Assembly (NCBI GenBank): GCA_910577075.1
Contig: CAJTKV010000014.1
Span: 7,368-41,585 of the forward strand
Direction of reading: 5' to 3'
Origin: an uncultured Bacilli bacterium
Lineage (GTDB): Bacteria; Bacillota_I; Bacilli_A; RF39; UBA660
Length of the DNA: 34,218 bases
Below are positions 1 through 7,166 of this stretch, piece by piece. How positions within the stretch are numbered: position 1 is the first letter of the stretch; each line of letters opens with the position of its first letter. A program made the position numbers and the translations under genes. The notes beneath the pieces are model-generated. The model saw only the letters and a list, made by a program, of their open reading frames with translations. It was not told the origin of the DNA and made no database searches.

Positions 1-593
1 AAGCGACAAACTTGTGCACATCCTCCACGATTTGAATCCCTATTAGTACAATAATTAGACAACACACATCGACCCGATATACTTGTACACATAGCTCCAT
101 GCATAAAGCATTCTATTTCTAAACCGGTCTCATCTTTTATTCTCTTAATATCTGATTTGTGAGCTTCACGAGCTAAAACAACACGCGTTGCCCCCATATC
201 TTTATAGAACAAAGCTGCCTCATAATTGAGAATCGAAGCTTGCGTAGAAATATGTACTTCCAAATCAATATTATGTTCCTTTACGAGAGATATTACCGCC
301 ATATCCGAAGTAATTATGGCATCAACCTTTATAGAAGATAAAAAATTTAAATACTCTTCTAACCCGATTAAATCTTCATTGTGAAAGACAATATTAACTG
401 TTACATATACTTTCTTCTTATTGGCATGGGCAAATTCTAAAGCCTCTCTTAATTCTTCACGTGAAAAATTCTTAGCATTTGCTCTTAAAGAATATTCCTT
501 ACCTCCACAATAAACAGCATCTGCTCCATATAGGAAGGCATATTTCATTTTTTCTAAATTCCCAGCGGGCGCTAATAATTCAATCGAATTCAT
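1..593 (-). CDS. trhP2: Peptidase U32 family tRNA hydroxylation protein, TrhP2-like (partial, 3' end outside window)
   Basis: This partial gene starts with ATG at 593 and runs off the left edge, so about 197 N-terminal residues are visible. They open with a LLAPAGNLEKMKYA segment and contain YGADAVYCGG, and they end at DSNRGGCAQVCR. These are the conserved opening and the cysteine motif of the U32 family. U32 proteins of the TrhP/RlhA type carry an Fe-S cluster, and TrhP uses prephenate to hydroxylate U34 of certain tRNAs to ho5U. The gene is translationally coupled to the U32-like gene upstream through an ATGA overlap. The next gene upstream is the methyltransferase that would act on the ho5U product, which supports the TrhP2 (B. 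subtilis YrrO-like) assignment. The U32 call is firm; the exact paralogue is inferred from gene order. Confidence 0.88.
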   Translation of the reverse strand, partial: MNSIELLAPAGNLEKMKYAFLYGADAVYCGGKEYSLRANAKNFSREELREALEFAHANKKKVYVTVNIVFHNEDLIGLEEYLNFLSSIKVDAIITSDMAVISLVKEHNIDLEVHISTQASILNYEAALFYKDMGATRVVLAREAHKSDIKRIKDETGLEIECFMHGAMCTSISGRCVLSNYCTNRDSNRGGCAQVCR

Positions 594-1390
594 GATATCA
601 CCTTTTTATCGTCATACTCGCTCATTTTATATACCGTCTTCTTATTTAAAAATCCCTCATTGCCAAAACTCTTTCCTTCGATGATTTCTTTTATATCCAA
701 GACATCTAAATCCAAGTTTAAAATCAAAAATAAACTGATAGCATCATCAGGAAGACCATTAGCATAAGGTATATAATTAAAATATTCATTGTTGAATACC
801 AAAGTCCCATAATCACTCTCGCGAACAAAAAAACTATTTTTCCCCGTATTAATCGTCATATCATTATAATCATCAAGATTTTGATATTTATTAAAATTGG
901 ACAAAAGTGTTCTTCTCGAATACATAATATTATTTTTGCCCAAGACATTCAAAATTAACTTTCCTGGCAATTCTTTTATTATGTCATTTATTTCACTTTC
1001 CGTTATCTCATTGGATATAACAGCACTGATACAGCCATTATTTAGATAATATTTTAAAGATTCCTTATTCGTCGTAAAGTGATTTTGAAACCATATTAAT
1101 GGCAAGTTCTCTCTTTTCAAAATATTAAATACGCCAATATCTTCGAATATTATACCCTTAAAGCGCTTTAGTTCTGGAACTATCTTTTTAAAATTATCAA
1201 TCGCCTCCGTATCCATTACGCGATTGATATAAATATAGGCATCATCGGGAATTTCCCTTAAGGGAAAAGTCTTGTAACCAATAGAAAATTCTGGAATAGC
1301 AAAAAGAAAATTGTTGATACCAATTTTCCTATACTCTTCCATTTCTTTTAAATTGTTTATATTAATCAATATTCTTGATTTTTTCATCAT
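590..1390 (-). CDS. Peptidase U32-like protein, TrhP1/YrrN-like (short, cysteine-poor)
   Basis: This 266-residue protein sits where B. subtilis has yrrN (trhP1), between the TrmR-like methyltransferase and the second U32 gene. A YSRRTLLSNF segment near residue 156 corresponds to the SKRSLLGNY-type motif of YrrN proteins. The order and the paired U32 genes indicate a role with TrhP2 in hydroxylating U34 of tRNA. It is shorter than usual (about 300 residues), diverges strongly, and has a single cysteine, so it cannot by itself hold the U32 iron-sulfur site; a supporting or structural role is inferred. The start at 1390 (or the adjacent Met at 1387) lies inside the end of the methyltransferase gene, with an AGG-type ribosome site just upstream. 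Its TGA stop overlaps the ATG of the next gene. Confidence 0.72.
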   Translation of the reverse strand: MMKKSRILININNLKEMEEYRKIGINNFLFAIPEFSIGYKTFPLREIPDDAYIYINRVMDTEAIDNFKKIVPELKRFKGIIFEDIGVFNILKRENLPLIWFQNHFTTNKESLKYYLNNGCISAVISNEITESEINDIIKELPGKLILNVLGKNNIMYSRRTLLSNFNKYQNLDDYNDMTINTGKNSFFVRESDYGTLVFNNEYFNYIPYANGLPDDAISLFLILNLDLDVLDIKEIIEGKSFGNEGFLNKKTVYKMSEYDDKKVIS

Positions 1391-1973
1391 TTTTCCTAAA
1401 ACTTACTGATAAACCATCACCAATATCATAGAATTTGGTAGTGTATTCATCATTTTCCTTTAAAAACTCAATATATTTTTCAATCTTTGTTACAAGACCT
1501 AAGACATTTTTCGATTCAATCTTATCTTTATTTTCTACTAAACCATGGAATTTAATATTATCCGTTATGATAACTCCTCCAGGATTTAAGTAGTTTTCAA
1601 ATTTTTCAAAAAATTTGATATATTGTCCCTTAGCAGCATCGATAAATATTAAATCATACTTATGACCAGCTAAATTGACATCCAAAGCATCATTAAAGAC
1701 AATTTCAATGCGCTTATCGAGTCCACAGGCATTGACATTCTTAACAGCCTCGCGATATTTTTTATCATCTCGTTCAATAGTTGTTACTTCAACATCGTCC
1801 GAAACTGTTGCCATAAGTATTGCTGAATATCCAATAGCTGTACCTAACTCCAATATTTTTTTAACATTGTTAAGTTCAATGTATTTGCGAATGAATTCAA
1901 TAGAATCACGTTCAATGATTGGAACATTATTAACTTCTGCATAACGTTCCATATCTTTAATTAAATCTTTCAT
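1362..1973 (-). CDS. trmR: SAM-dependent O-methyltransferase, TrmR-like (tRNA 5-hydroxyuridine methyltransferase)
   Basis: This 203-residue protein is a class I, family 3 O-methyltransferase. Motif I is ILELGTAIGYSAILMA (about residues 40-55), followed by an acidic strand VTTIERD that binds the ribose of SAM, and the FIDAAKGQY motif near residue 110 that carries the metal-binding Asp of this family. In B. subtilis the equivalent gene, yrrM (trmR), lies between mltG and the two U32 genes, as here. TrmR methylates ho5U34 of tRNA to mo5U34, so this protein and the TrhP pair would form one wobble-modification pathway. The SD AGAGGTG lies about 12 bases before the ATG, somewhat far. The C-terminus overlaps the next gene by 29 bases. 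Family call firm; substrate inferred from synteny. Confidence 0.85.
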   Translation of the reverse strand: MKDLIKDMERYAEVNNVPIIERDSIEFIRKYIELNNVKKILELGTAIGYSAILMATVSDDVEVTTIERDDKKYREAVKNVNACGLDKRIEIVFNDALDVNLAGHKYDLIFIDAAKGQYIKFFEKFENYLNPGGVIITDNIKFHGLVENKDKIESKNVLGLVTKIEKYIEFLKENDEYTTKFYDIGDGLSVSFRKNDEKIKNID

Positions 1974-1991
1974 TTTTTAAATTTACACCTC

Positions 1992-3104
1992 TTACTCGGG
2001 CCATAGTTTTTGTTTTTTTAATTCATTAATCTTATTTAATTGTTCCTCATTCGTCTTGCTAAAATAAACTTTATTGTTTATATCGGCAATAAAGAAGAGG
2101 TAATCATTTTGAGCAGGATTAATAGCTGCTACTATTGAGGAGTATGAGCTTGAACATATAGGCCCAACTGGCAAACCTTTTATTGCACAGGTTCCCCTAG
2201 TATTATATGCATTGCAAGCATTTAATTCTCCATTTGACAATTGATTAGAAACTGTCATTTCCTTTTTGTGAGCATAATACGCTGTTACATCACTTCCAAG
2301 TGGTATATTCTTTTCCAAGCGACTTACAAATACGCGAGCAACATTTTCGCGATCTGTTGCACTCACAGCTTCTAATTCTACCATACTTGCCAGTGTAAGT
2401 AAACCATGAATTGAATACTTACTAGTTTCCATTTCATTTTGATAAATCTTTAATTTTTCTCCCAATTGACGAACTAATGTCTCCAAAATTGTCTCAATTG
2501 ATGCATCTTTTTTGAATGAATAAGTATCCGGAAATAGATATCCCTCTAGAGGATAATAGATATCTTTATTCAAAATATCTGTCGTAACAAACCAATACTT
2601 ATTAATTAATTTATTTAAGAATTCTTGGTCTTTTGAAACCTTAAGAATCTCTTCTTCAGAATATCCAAACTCTTCGCTTATCTTATTCACATAATATGGA
2701 AATCTCTTGCCCTCGATAAAGGTAACACTTATATCTTCATTATTCTGTTTTGCTCCGCTATTGATGACCTCAATAATCTCACTGGCATTCATGCTCTTAT
2801 TTAAAGAATATGTTCCAGGATAAAAAATGCTGTCATCCGTAATGCGTAGGTAAATCTTAAAGATAAAGGCATTGCGAATTATTCCCTCTTTTTTTAATTT
2901 ATCGACAATCGCACTTTTTCCCATTCCCTTATCGACAACAAAAGTTATCGGCGTAGAATCATTGCCATCGACAGGCATCATATTAAATACGCAAAAGCCA
3001 ATACCTAAAACAAGAAAAGCAAATACAACAATAAAGACAATTAAAACGATCTTAGATAGAGTATTGCTAACCTTATCCGTTTTAGTCATTTCTGCTTTCT
3101 TCAT
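1992..3104 (-). CDS. mltG: Endolytic murein transglycosylase MltG (YceG-like)
   Basis: MltG cuts nascent glycan strands at the outer face of the membrane and so sets glycan length. A transmembrane segment lies at about residues 16-40, followed by a LysM-like region and the YceG domain with LEGYLFPDTY and the catalytic-Glu motif LASMVELEA; the first Glu of that motif is the likely catalytic residue. The C-terminal GLPVGPICSSS segment is also typical. I chose ATG 3104 because AGGAG lies 9 bases upstream, giving 370 residues. An ATG at 3134 also has a possible SD (AGGA) and would give 380 residues, with a 53-base overlap with the DUF1292 gene instead of 23. It lies in the conserved ireB-ruvX-DUF1292-mltG-trmR order. 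Confidence 0.92.
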   Translation of the reverse strand: MKKAEMTKTDKVSNTLSKIVLIVFIVVFAFLVLGIGFCVFNMMPVDGNDSTPITFVVDKGMGKSAIVDKLKKEGIIRNAFIFKIYLRITDDSIFYPGTYSLNKSMNASEIIEVINSGAKQNNEDISVTFIEGKRFPYYVNKISEEFGYSEEEILKVSKDQEFLNKLINKYWFVTTDILNKDIYYPLEGYLFPDTYSFKKDASIETILETLVRQLGEKLKIYQNEMETSKYSIHGLLTLASMVELEAVSATDRENVARVFVSRLEKNIPLGSDVTAYYAHKKEMTVSNQLSNGELNACNAYNTRGTCAIKGLPVGPICSSSYSSIVAAINPAQNDYLFFIADINNKVYFSKTNEEQLNKINELKKQKLWPE

Positions 3105-3396
3105 CAGTTTCTTCTCCTGCCTCTTGTACTTCATTCATTTTTTCCTGAACAGAGATTAAGATATTTTCAATTACTTTCCATTCTTTTTCACTTGTTAATG
3201 GTTGTAGTGAAAGATCTTTTCCCGTTGGATCATAAGTATTAGCATATACACGGACATTTCCATTTTCATCTTTGGAATTGTCCGTATAAGCTATATAGCT
3301 TTTATGAGTTTCATCACTGTCAAAGGTGAATAGAATATCACAATCAATGCTTTCTCCCTTGTCATTTGTTATTTTTAATTTGCCATTTTCATTCAT
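3082..3396 (-). CDS. DUF1292 family protein (YrzB-like)
   Basis: This is an acidic protein of 104 residues with a beta-rich N-terminal half and a helical, very acidic tail (QEAGEETDEE). DUF1292 proteins are found next to ruvX and mltG in Bacilli and have no established function. The position between those two genes and the overlap with both (8 bases with ruvX, 23 with mltG at its preferred start) indicate tight translational coupling. The residues NVRVYANTYDPT and the WKVIENIL helix fit the family. The call rests mainly on position together with these features. Confidence 0.8.
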   Translation of the reverse strand: MNENGKLKITNDKGESIDCDILFTFDSDETHKSYIAYTDNSKDENGNVRVYANTYDPTGKDLSLQPLTSEKEWKVIENILISVQEKMNEVQEAGEETDEESRND

Positions 3397-3811
3397 GTTC
3401 TTGTTCTCTCTTTCTTAAATAGGTATCCAAAATAATACTAGCAGCAATGCTATCTATTACTTTCTTTCTTGCCCCTCTTGATATGTCCTGAGCTAATAAA
3501 ACATTCTCTGCCTCTACAGTACTCAAACGTTCATCGATAAGATTAATAGGCATAGAGACTCTACTTTCCAATAATTCCTTAAAGTTAAGAGTACGCCTCA
3601 CCGCTTCTCCTAAACTATTATTCATATTTTTAGGATATCCCAAAACTAAAGTATCAATGTGTAATTCATCGATTATTCTAACGACTTCCTCAATCAAGGA
3701 ATCTATATCGCTATATCTCAACGTCTTATAAGGACTCGCAATAAGCCCTAGTTTATCCGAAGTTGCTAAACCTAAAGTCTTAGTTCCTAAATCCATTCCT
3801 AAACATTTCAT
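3389..3811 (-). CDS. ruvX: Putative pre-16S rRNA nuclease / Holliday junction resolvase-like YqgF (RuvX)
   Basis: YqgF proteins have an RNase H fold and are implicated in trimming the 5' end of pre-16S rRNA; an older annotation is Holliday junction resolvase. The 140-residue length is typical. The acidic active-site residues are visible in three motifs: MDLGTKTLGLATSD (Asp7), LIDERLST (Glu94) and VIDSIAASIIL (Asp120). Its ATG overlaps the TAA of ireB in a TAATG arrangement, so the two are co-translated. The neighbouring order is that of the B. subtilis yrzL-yrrK-yrzB cluster. Confidence 0.93.
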   Translation of the reverse strand: MKCLGMDLGTKTLGLATSDKLGLIASPYKTLRYSDIDSLIEEVVRIIDELHIDTLVLGYPKNMNNSLGEAVRRTLNFKELLESRVSMPINLIDERLSTVEAENVLLAQDISRGARKKVIDSIAASIILDTYLRKREQEHE

Positions 3812-4056
3812 TAGTTTTCTAGATAATTCCTCACGATAATTTCTAGGATTTTCCCGCGATCCATATTGAGAATTTTACTACGTGCATTTTTATGCGTAGT
3901 AATATAGCCTGGATCGCCACTTATCAAGTAACCAACAATTTGACTTACTGGATTATAGCCCTTTTCCTTTAAAGCATCGGCTATTTCATCTAAGGTTGTT
4001 TCAACCAAAGCATCTTGTATCTCATCGATATCAAATAGAGTTGTCTTATCTAACAT
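3811..4056 (-). CDS. ireB: IreB family regulatory phosphoprotein (ReoM/DUF965)
   Basis: IreB/ReoM is a small cytoplasmic protein phosphorylated on N-terminal threonine by the PASTA-domain kinase (IreK/PrkA). In Listeria the unphosphorylated form promotes ClpCP degradation of MurA and so tunes peptidoglycan synthesis. The GYNPVSQIVGYLISGDPGYI core (about residues 32-51) is the family signature, and the N-terminal MLDKTTLFD supplies candidate phospho-threonines Thr5 and Thr6. I chose the ATG at 4056, giving 81 residues. It follows a GAGGGGTG ribosome site, and a longer reading frame from 4089 would begin upstream of the promoter's expected transcript start. It is the first gene of the operon that continues to position 1. 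The partner kinase is not in the window. Confidence 0.92.
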   Translation of the reverse strand: MLDKTTLFDIDEIQDALVETTLDEIADALKEKGYNPVSQIVGYLISGDPGYITTHKNARSKILNMDRGKILEIIVRNYLEN

Positions 4057-4079
4057 ATCATTCACCCCTCGGTAATAAT

Positions 4080-4108
4080 ATTTTATCATGATTAATTGAG
4101 GTATTCAA
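4080..4108 (-). promoter_or_regulatory. Sigma-A-type promoter of the ireB operon
   Basis: Read on the minus strand, a -35 box TTGAAT (4103-4108) is separated by 17 bases from a -10 box TAAAAT (4080-4085). The transcript would begin about 20 bases before the ribosome site of ireB, which supports the ireB start at 4056. Confidence 0.65.
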
Positions 4109-4118
4109 CAATATTCCA

Positions 4119-4150
4119 AAAAAGAAAAAAATACCTCAAAGGTATTTTAA
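4119..4150 (-). terminator. Hairpin terminator after the radical SAM/MazG unit
   Basis: Minus-strand sequence AAAATACC-TTTGA-GGTATTTT is followed by a run of T. The hairpin begins at the TAA (4147-4149) that ends the coding-like tail of the radical SAM gene. It therefore lies about 100 bases past the TAA of the annotated 583-residue protein. Confidence 0.7.
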
Positions 4151-4245
4151 TCTAAAACTATATTAGCTTCTTCAAATTTAATAACCGAAGAATCTATAAC
4201 ATTATCTTTAAAATATTGACGATTCTCAGAAGTGTTTTGCAAATA
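4147..4245 (-). other. In-frame coding-like tail after the radical SAM/MazG stop codon (possible small ORF, 31 codons from TTG)
   Basis: Immediately after the TAA of the radical SAM/MazG gene the same frame stays open for 32 more codons and then stops at 4147-4149, where the terminator hairpin starts. The translated segment (YLQNTSENRQYFK, then SSVIKFEEANIVLD) looks like ordinary coding sequence, with mixed polar and hydrophobic residues and A/T-ending codons. It has no ATG. A TTG at 4240-4242 could start a 31-residue peptide, with AAGGAAG about 11 bases upstream. It may be the severed C-terminus of a longer protein after a nonsense mutation, a product of stop readthrough, or a separate small peptide gene. 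The sequence alone does not decide. Confidence 0.4.
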
Positions 4246-5997
4246 TTATTTGTCTTCCTTATTGACTAAATTTTTAACCTTCATATTTTCCTCTTCCTTG
4301 TAGCGTTTATTAGCAGCAATTCGCGCATTTGCTATTGTCTCATCAAAGCCATTTGGATATCTCTTCTTTAATTTTTCAACATTATCCACAAGTAGATCAC
4401 TTAAACTACAATTAAACATAAAACGGGCAATTGCCGCAATTGATAATACAATGTTAGATATCGCTTCTATCGCCTGTTTCTTGGACTTTTCAGGATTACT
4501 TTCCTCAATATAATCCAATTTATTTAAAGTTTTCTTAAAGTCATATAATATTTGATAAACATCTGAAGATTCTGAATACTTTTCCATATATCTCTCTATC
4601 ACATCTACTGAGCACTCACTATTTTCTCTATATGGACATAACGGATCCTGTTTTAAAGCCGCCCTTGATATTAAATTTTCATCTATCGCATAGCTTTCAA
4701 CTCTATTTTGCATTATATGATTAAAAATATCATTTAAAGAATACCCAAAGTATATAGCAAGAGATGTTGAAATATACCACATCATATCTCCCAATTCTTT
4801 AGCTGCTAATCTTTTAATTTCTTGCTTTTTTTCCTCATCTAAACTATGCGTATAGTATTTCTTCATATAATCAAAGAACTCGCCGGCTTCACCAAACACC
4901 CCTGTATATCCATTAAATTTCAAGTTCGAAAGAGAGCCAAAGTCATTTATCGTTCTTAAAGCATTCTCTTGATACCAGGTTGGTGTTATATCTTCACCAC
5001 GCGAAACTGTTGCAAGCATTTTCTGCGCAAGACATCCGCCATGACAATTAGTATTGCCACAATTCTGACATCTTTCGCCCTCTTCTTTTGCAGCCTCACG
5101 AATCTTATTAAAATATCCCGATTCATAAATTTCTCTCAAGGAATTTTTATAAATATTTCCTCCCGTACCTAAATAATCAAAATATTTCATTGCATCACAT
5201 GGATAAACATCCCCGTTGCTTCCAATGGTAAGAGTTGAATCGCCCGCCTTACATGGCGAGTAAGATATATCTAAGATATTAAATGGACTTCCAAATTTAG
5301 CTTTATTGGGATATTTTTCCATAAATTCGATGAGAATCGGCTTTAATTCCTTTAAATCCTTGCTAGATAAAGTTAAAGTATTGTCTCCTCTTCCATGAGG
5401 AACATATCGCAAAAAGCTTAGAGTTTTAAAATTATTGGGATTTAACTCCCTAATTACCTCATCAACCCTCTTTAAATCATTTTTCGTCAATGACGTAAGA
5501 CAATAATGAATACTTACAGGCATAAAAGAAGATATCTCCTTGAGAAAAGGTCCGACATTTTCAAAATTGACACTTTCTTTTTCCCAAACTTTATTTATAA
5601 TATTTTCCAATTCCGGAGATACTGCCAATTTACTTGTCTCTTTTTGAATTAACGCCAAATTAAGAGAATAGACAATTTCTGATAATCCCAATTTATGAAG
5701 ATATTGTAAATATTCTATCGTCGATTTATCAGGAGTAACCATAGTATACATCTTGATATTTTCAATACCCCTTTGTCTTAAATAATTGATGACAAATATT
5801 AAATCCACATATTTAGTAGCTTCTCCACCTGTTAAGACAAAATCCGTTGCTCCTAACTCTATCGCCTCATCGATTATTTTCTTTACAGCTTCCAAACTCA
5901 ATTCCTGATAATCTTGATATTGGGCATTACTACTACAATGAACACATCCCTTATCACACTTTCCTGTTAATTCGATTTTTACCTCTTTCAACGCCAT
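4246..5997 (-). CDS. Radical SAM/SPASM protein fused to MazG-like nucleotide pyrophosphohydrolase domains
   Basis: This 583-residue protein combines families that are normally separate. The N-terminus is a radical SAM domain with a CX3CX2C cluster motif at Cys14, Cys18 and Cys21 (GKCDKGCVHC) and the SAM-binding TGGEA at 56-60. A SPASM region for auxiliary Fe-S clusters follows, with Cys249, Cys267, Cys310, Cys313, Cys318 and Cys322. Residues about 363-430 form a MazG-type domain with the metal-ligand pattern GEAGEF (Glu370, Glu373) and ELGD (Glu401, Asp404). Residues about 480-556 look like a second, degenerate copy that keeps EKLKKRYPNGFD but not the acidic ligands. MazG domains hydrolyse NTPs to NMP and pyrophosphate, and SPASM enzymes usually modify peptides or proteins, so the substrate is uncertain. 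The gene stands alone, with an AGGAGG ribosome site before ATG 5997. Domain calls are firm; a joint function is not known to me. Confidence 0.85.
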   Translation of the reverse strand: MALKEVKIELTGKCDKGCVHCSSNAQYQDYQELSLEAVKKIIDEAIELGATDFVLTGGEATKYVDLIFVINYLRQRGIENIKMYTMVTPDKSTIEYLQYLHKLGLSEIVYSLNLALIQKETSKLAVSPELENIINKVWEKESVNFENVGPFLKEISSFMPVSIHYCLTSLTKNDLKRVDEVIRELNPNNFKTLSFLRYVPHGRGDNTLTLSSKDLKELKPILIEFMEKYPNKAKFGSPFNILDISYSPCKAGDSTLTIGSNGDVYPCDAMKYFDYLGTGGNIYKNSLREIYESGYFNKIREAAKEEGERCQNCGNTNCHGGCLAQKMLATVSRGEDITPTWYQENALRTINDFGSLSNLKFNGYTGVFGEAGEFFDYMKKYYTHSLDEEKKQEIKRLAAKELGDMMWYISTSLAIYFGYSLNDIFNHIMQNRVESYAIDENLISRAALKQDPLCPYRENSECSVDVIERYMEKYSESSDVYQILYDFKKTLNKLDYIEESNPEKSKKQAIEAISNIVLSIAAIARFMFNCSLSDLLVDNVEKLKKRYPNGFDETIANARIAANKRYKEEENMKVKNLVNKEDK

Positions 5998-6042
5998 AAA
6001 AGAACCTCCTAAATATTACTTACTAGTATAATATATTTTGAA

Positions 6043-6077
6043 AATAAAAAAAAGAAAAATAATTGCTTATTTTCCTT
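6043..6077 (-). terminator. Terminator after thioredoxin
   Basis: On the minus strand an 11-bp stem (AAGGAAAATAA pairing with TTATTTTTCTT, one G-U) with a four-base loop is followed by a long T run. It begins within the last codons of the thioredoxin gene. Confidence 0.6.
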
Positions 6078-6363
6078 TTTGACTAATAAAATCTTCGATA
6101 TCTTCTTTACTTTGAAGTCCAATCATCTTATCTACTTCACTGCCATCTTTATAAAGAACTAACGTTGGAATACTCATAACCCCATGTTTTTGCGCTATTT
6201 CACCAAACTCATCAGTATTAACTTTAAGAATATTGGCATCGATATTTTCAAGAATCTCTCCCATCATTTGACAAGGTCCACACCAGTCGGCATAAAAGTC
6301 TACTAAGACCGTACCCTTACTTACTTCATCATAAAAATTATCTTCCTTTAAATGTTTAATCAT
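6067..6363 (-). CDS. trxA: Thioredoxin
   Basis: This 98-residue cytoplasmic protein has the canonical thioredoxin active site FYADWCGPC with redox cysteines 28 and 31, the MSIPTLVLYKDG cis-proline motif near residue 64, and the expected length. It would reduce protein disulfides using electrons from thioredoxin reductase. It lies 4 bases after the cvpA-like gene, and the AAGGAG ribosome site overlaps that gene's stop, so the two are one operon. In B. subtilis trxA also follows the cvpA-polX-mutS2 block. It could be a second thioredoxin rather than the main TrxA. Confidence 0.9.
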   Translation of the reverse strand: MIKHLKEDNFYDEVSKGTVLVDFYADWCGPCQMMGEILENIDANILKVNTDEFGEIAQKHGVMSIPTLVLYKDGSEVDKMIGLQSKEDIEDFISQKGK

Positions 6364-6367
6364 TTCT

Positions 6368-7084
6368 TCACTCCTTATTTTGGTATTTCGCTATTAACTC
6401 ATCAATATTATCGAATTTTATTTTGCCTTTATCTTTTAGCTTTTTAACAGATTCCGGCGTAATTACTTCATATTTCATCAATACATCTAAAGACTCATAA
6501 TCGGCCTTTTGATTCTCATCATTTTTCTTATTGGCACATATCTCGTATACCTCACTTACAGAATGATACAAATCATTAGTAACATTGGATAATAATGGCG
6601 TTTTGCTTAATATATCATTGCCGAATGTTGATCCTTTAAAATATTCGGCCGAAAATGGCAATTGTGCCAATATAAATAAGGCAACAAATGTATAGATATA
6701 AAATTCCAAGGCTCCAAATACAAGCCCCAAAATCTTTGATGGCAACGCAAATACTAATGTTAAATTTATTATCTTATCTATTATTCCCGTTAGTTTTAAT
6801 ATTACACGCAATATTGCTACAAGCACAATTATACATATTGCATAGGCAATTCCCTCATATACCAAAATATTGAATGAAGTAATTCCTGAAAATACTCCTC
6901 CAAAATTTCTAAATGGCATATTTTCATATAAAAGTGTACTTATTGGATTTTTAAGATAATAGGCAATCACAAACACTAGCAATGTTCCAACAAGAGATAT
7001 AATTGTCGAAAATCCTCCATACTTCCATCCTCTATAAGCTCCTATAAGGATAACGATTATAGCTACTAAATCTAGCAAATTCAT
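6368..7084 (-). CDS. CvpA family membrane protein
   Basis: This 238-residue protein has four predicted membrane segments in its first 150 residues. The start MNLLDLVAIIVILIGAYRGW is the characteristic CvpA opening, with the GWKYG loop after the first helix. The tail (about 170-238) is charged and cytoplasmic. CvpA was named for colicin V production, but the role in Firmicutes is unclear. In B. subtilis the cvpA-like gene also sits beside rnhC. The ATG at 7084 follows a GGAGAGTG ribosome site and a promoter shared with no other gene; transcription continues into thioredoxin. Confidence 0.85.
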   Translation of the reverse strand: MNLLDLVAIIVILIGAYRGWKYGGFSTIISLVGTLLVFVIAYYLKNPISTLLYENMPFRNFGGVFSGITSFNILVYEGIAYAICIIVLVAILRVILKLTGIIDKIINLTLVFALPSKILGLVFGALEFYIYTFVALFILAQLPFSAEYFKGSTFGNDILSKTPLLSNVTNDLYHSVSEVYEICANKKNDENQKADYESLDVLMKYEVITPESVKKLKDKGKIKFDNIDELIAKYQNKE

Positions 7085-7104
7085 ATTTTCACTCTCCTAA
7101 TTTC

Positions 7105-7132
7105 ATTATACTAAATATATTTAAAAATACAA
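7105..7132 (-). promoter_or_regulatory. Promoter of the cvpA-trx operon
   Basis: Minus-strand -35 TTGTAT (7127-7132), a 16-base spacer and a consensus -10 TATAAT (7105-7110) lie in the gap divergent from rnhC. Confidence 0.6.
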
Positions 7133-7166
7133 TAAATTATGTTATATTATGTCTAGGTGATTGACA

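Noticed and set aside
3082..3396. The 53-base overlap of mltG with DUF1292 as a sign of frameshift or fusion
   Set aside because: A later ATG with a strong AGGAG site gives a smaller overlap; tight overlaps are normal in this operon.
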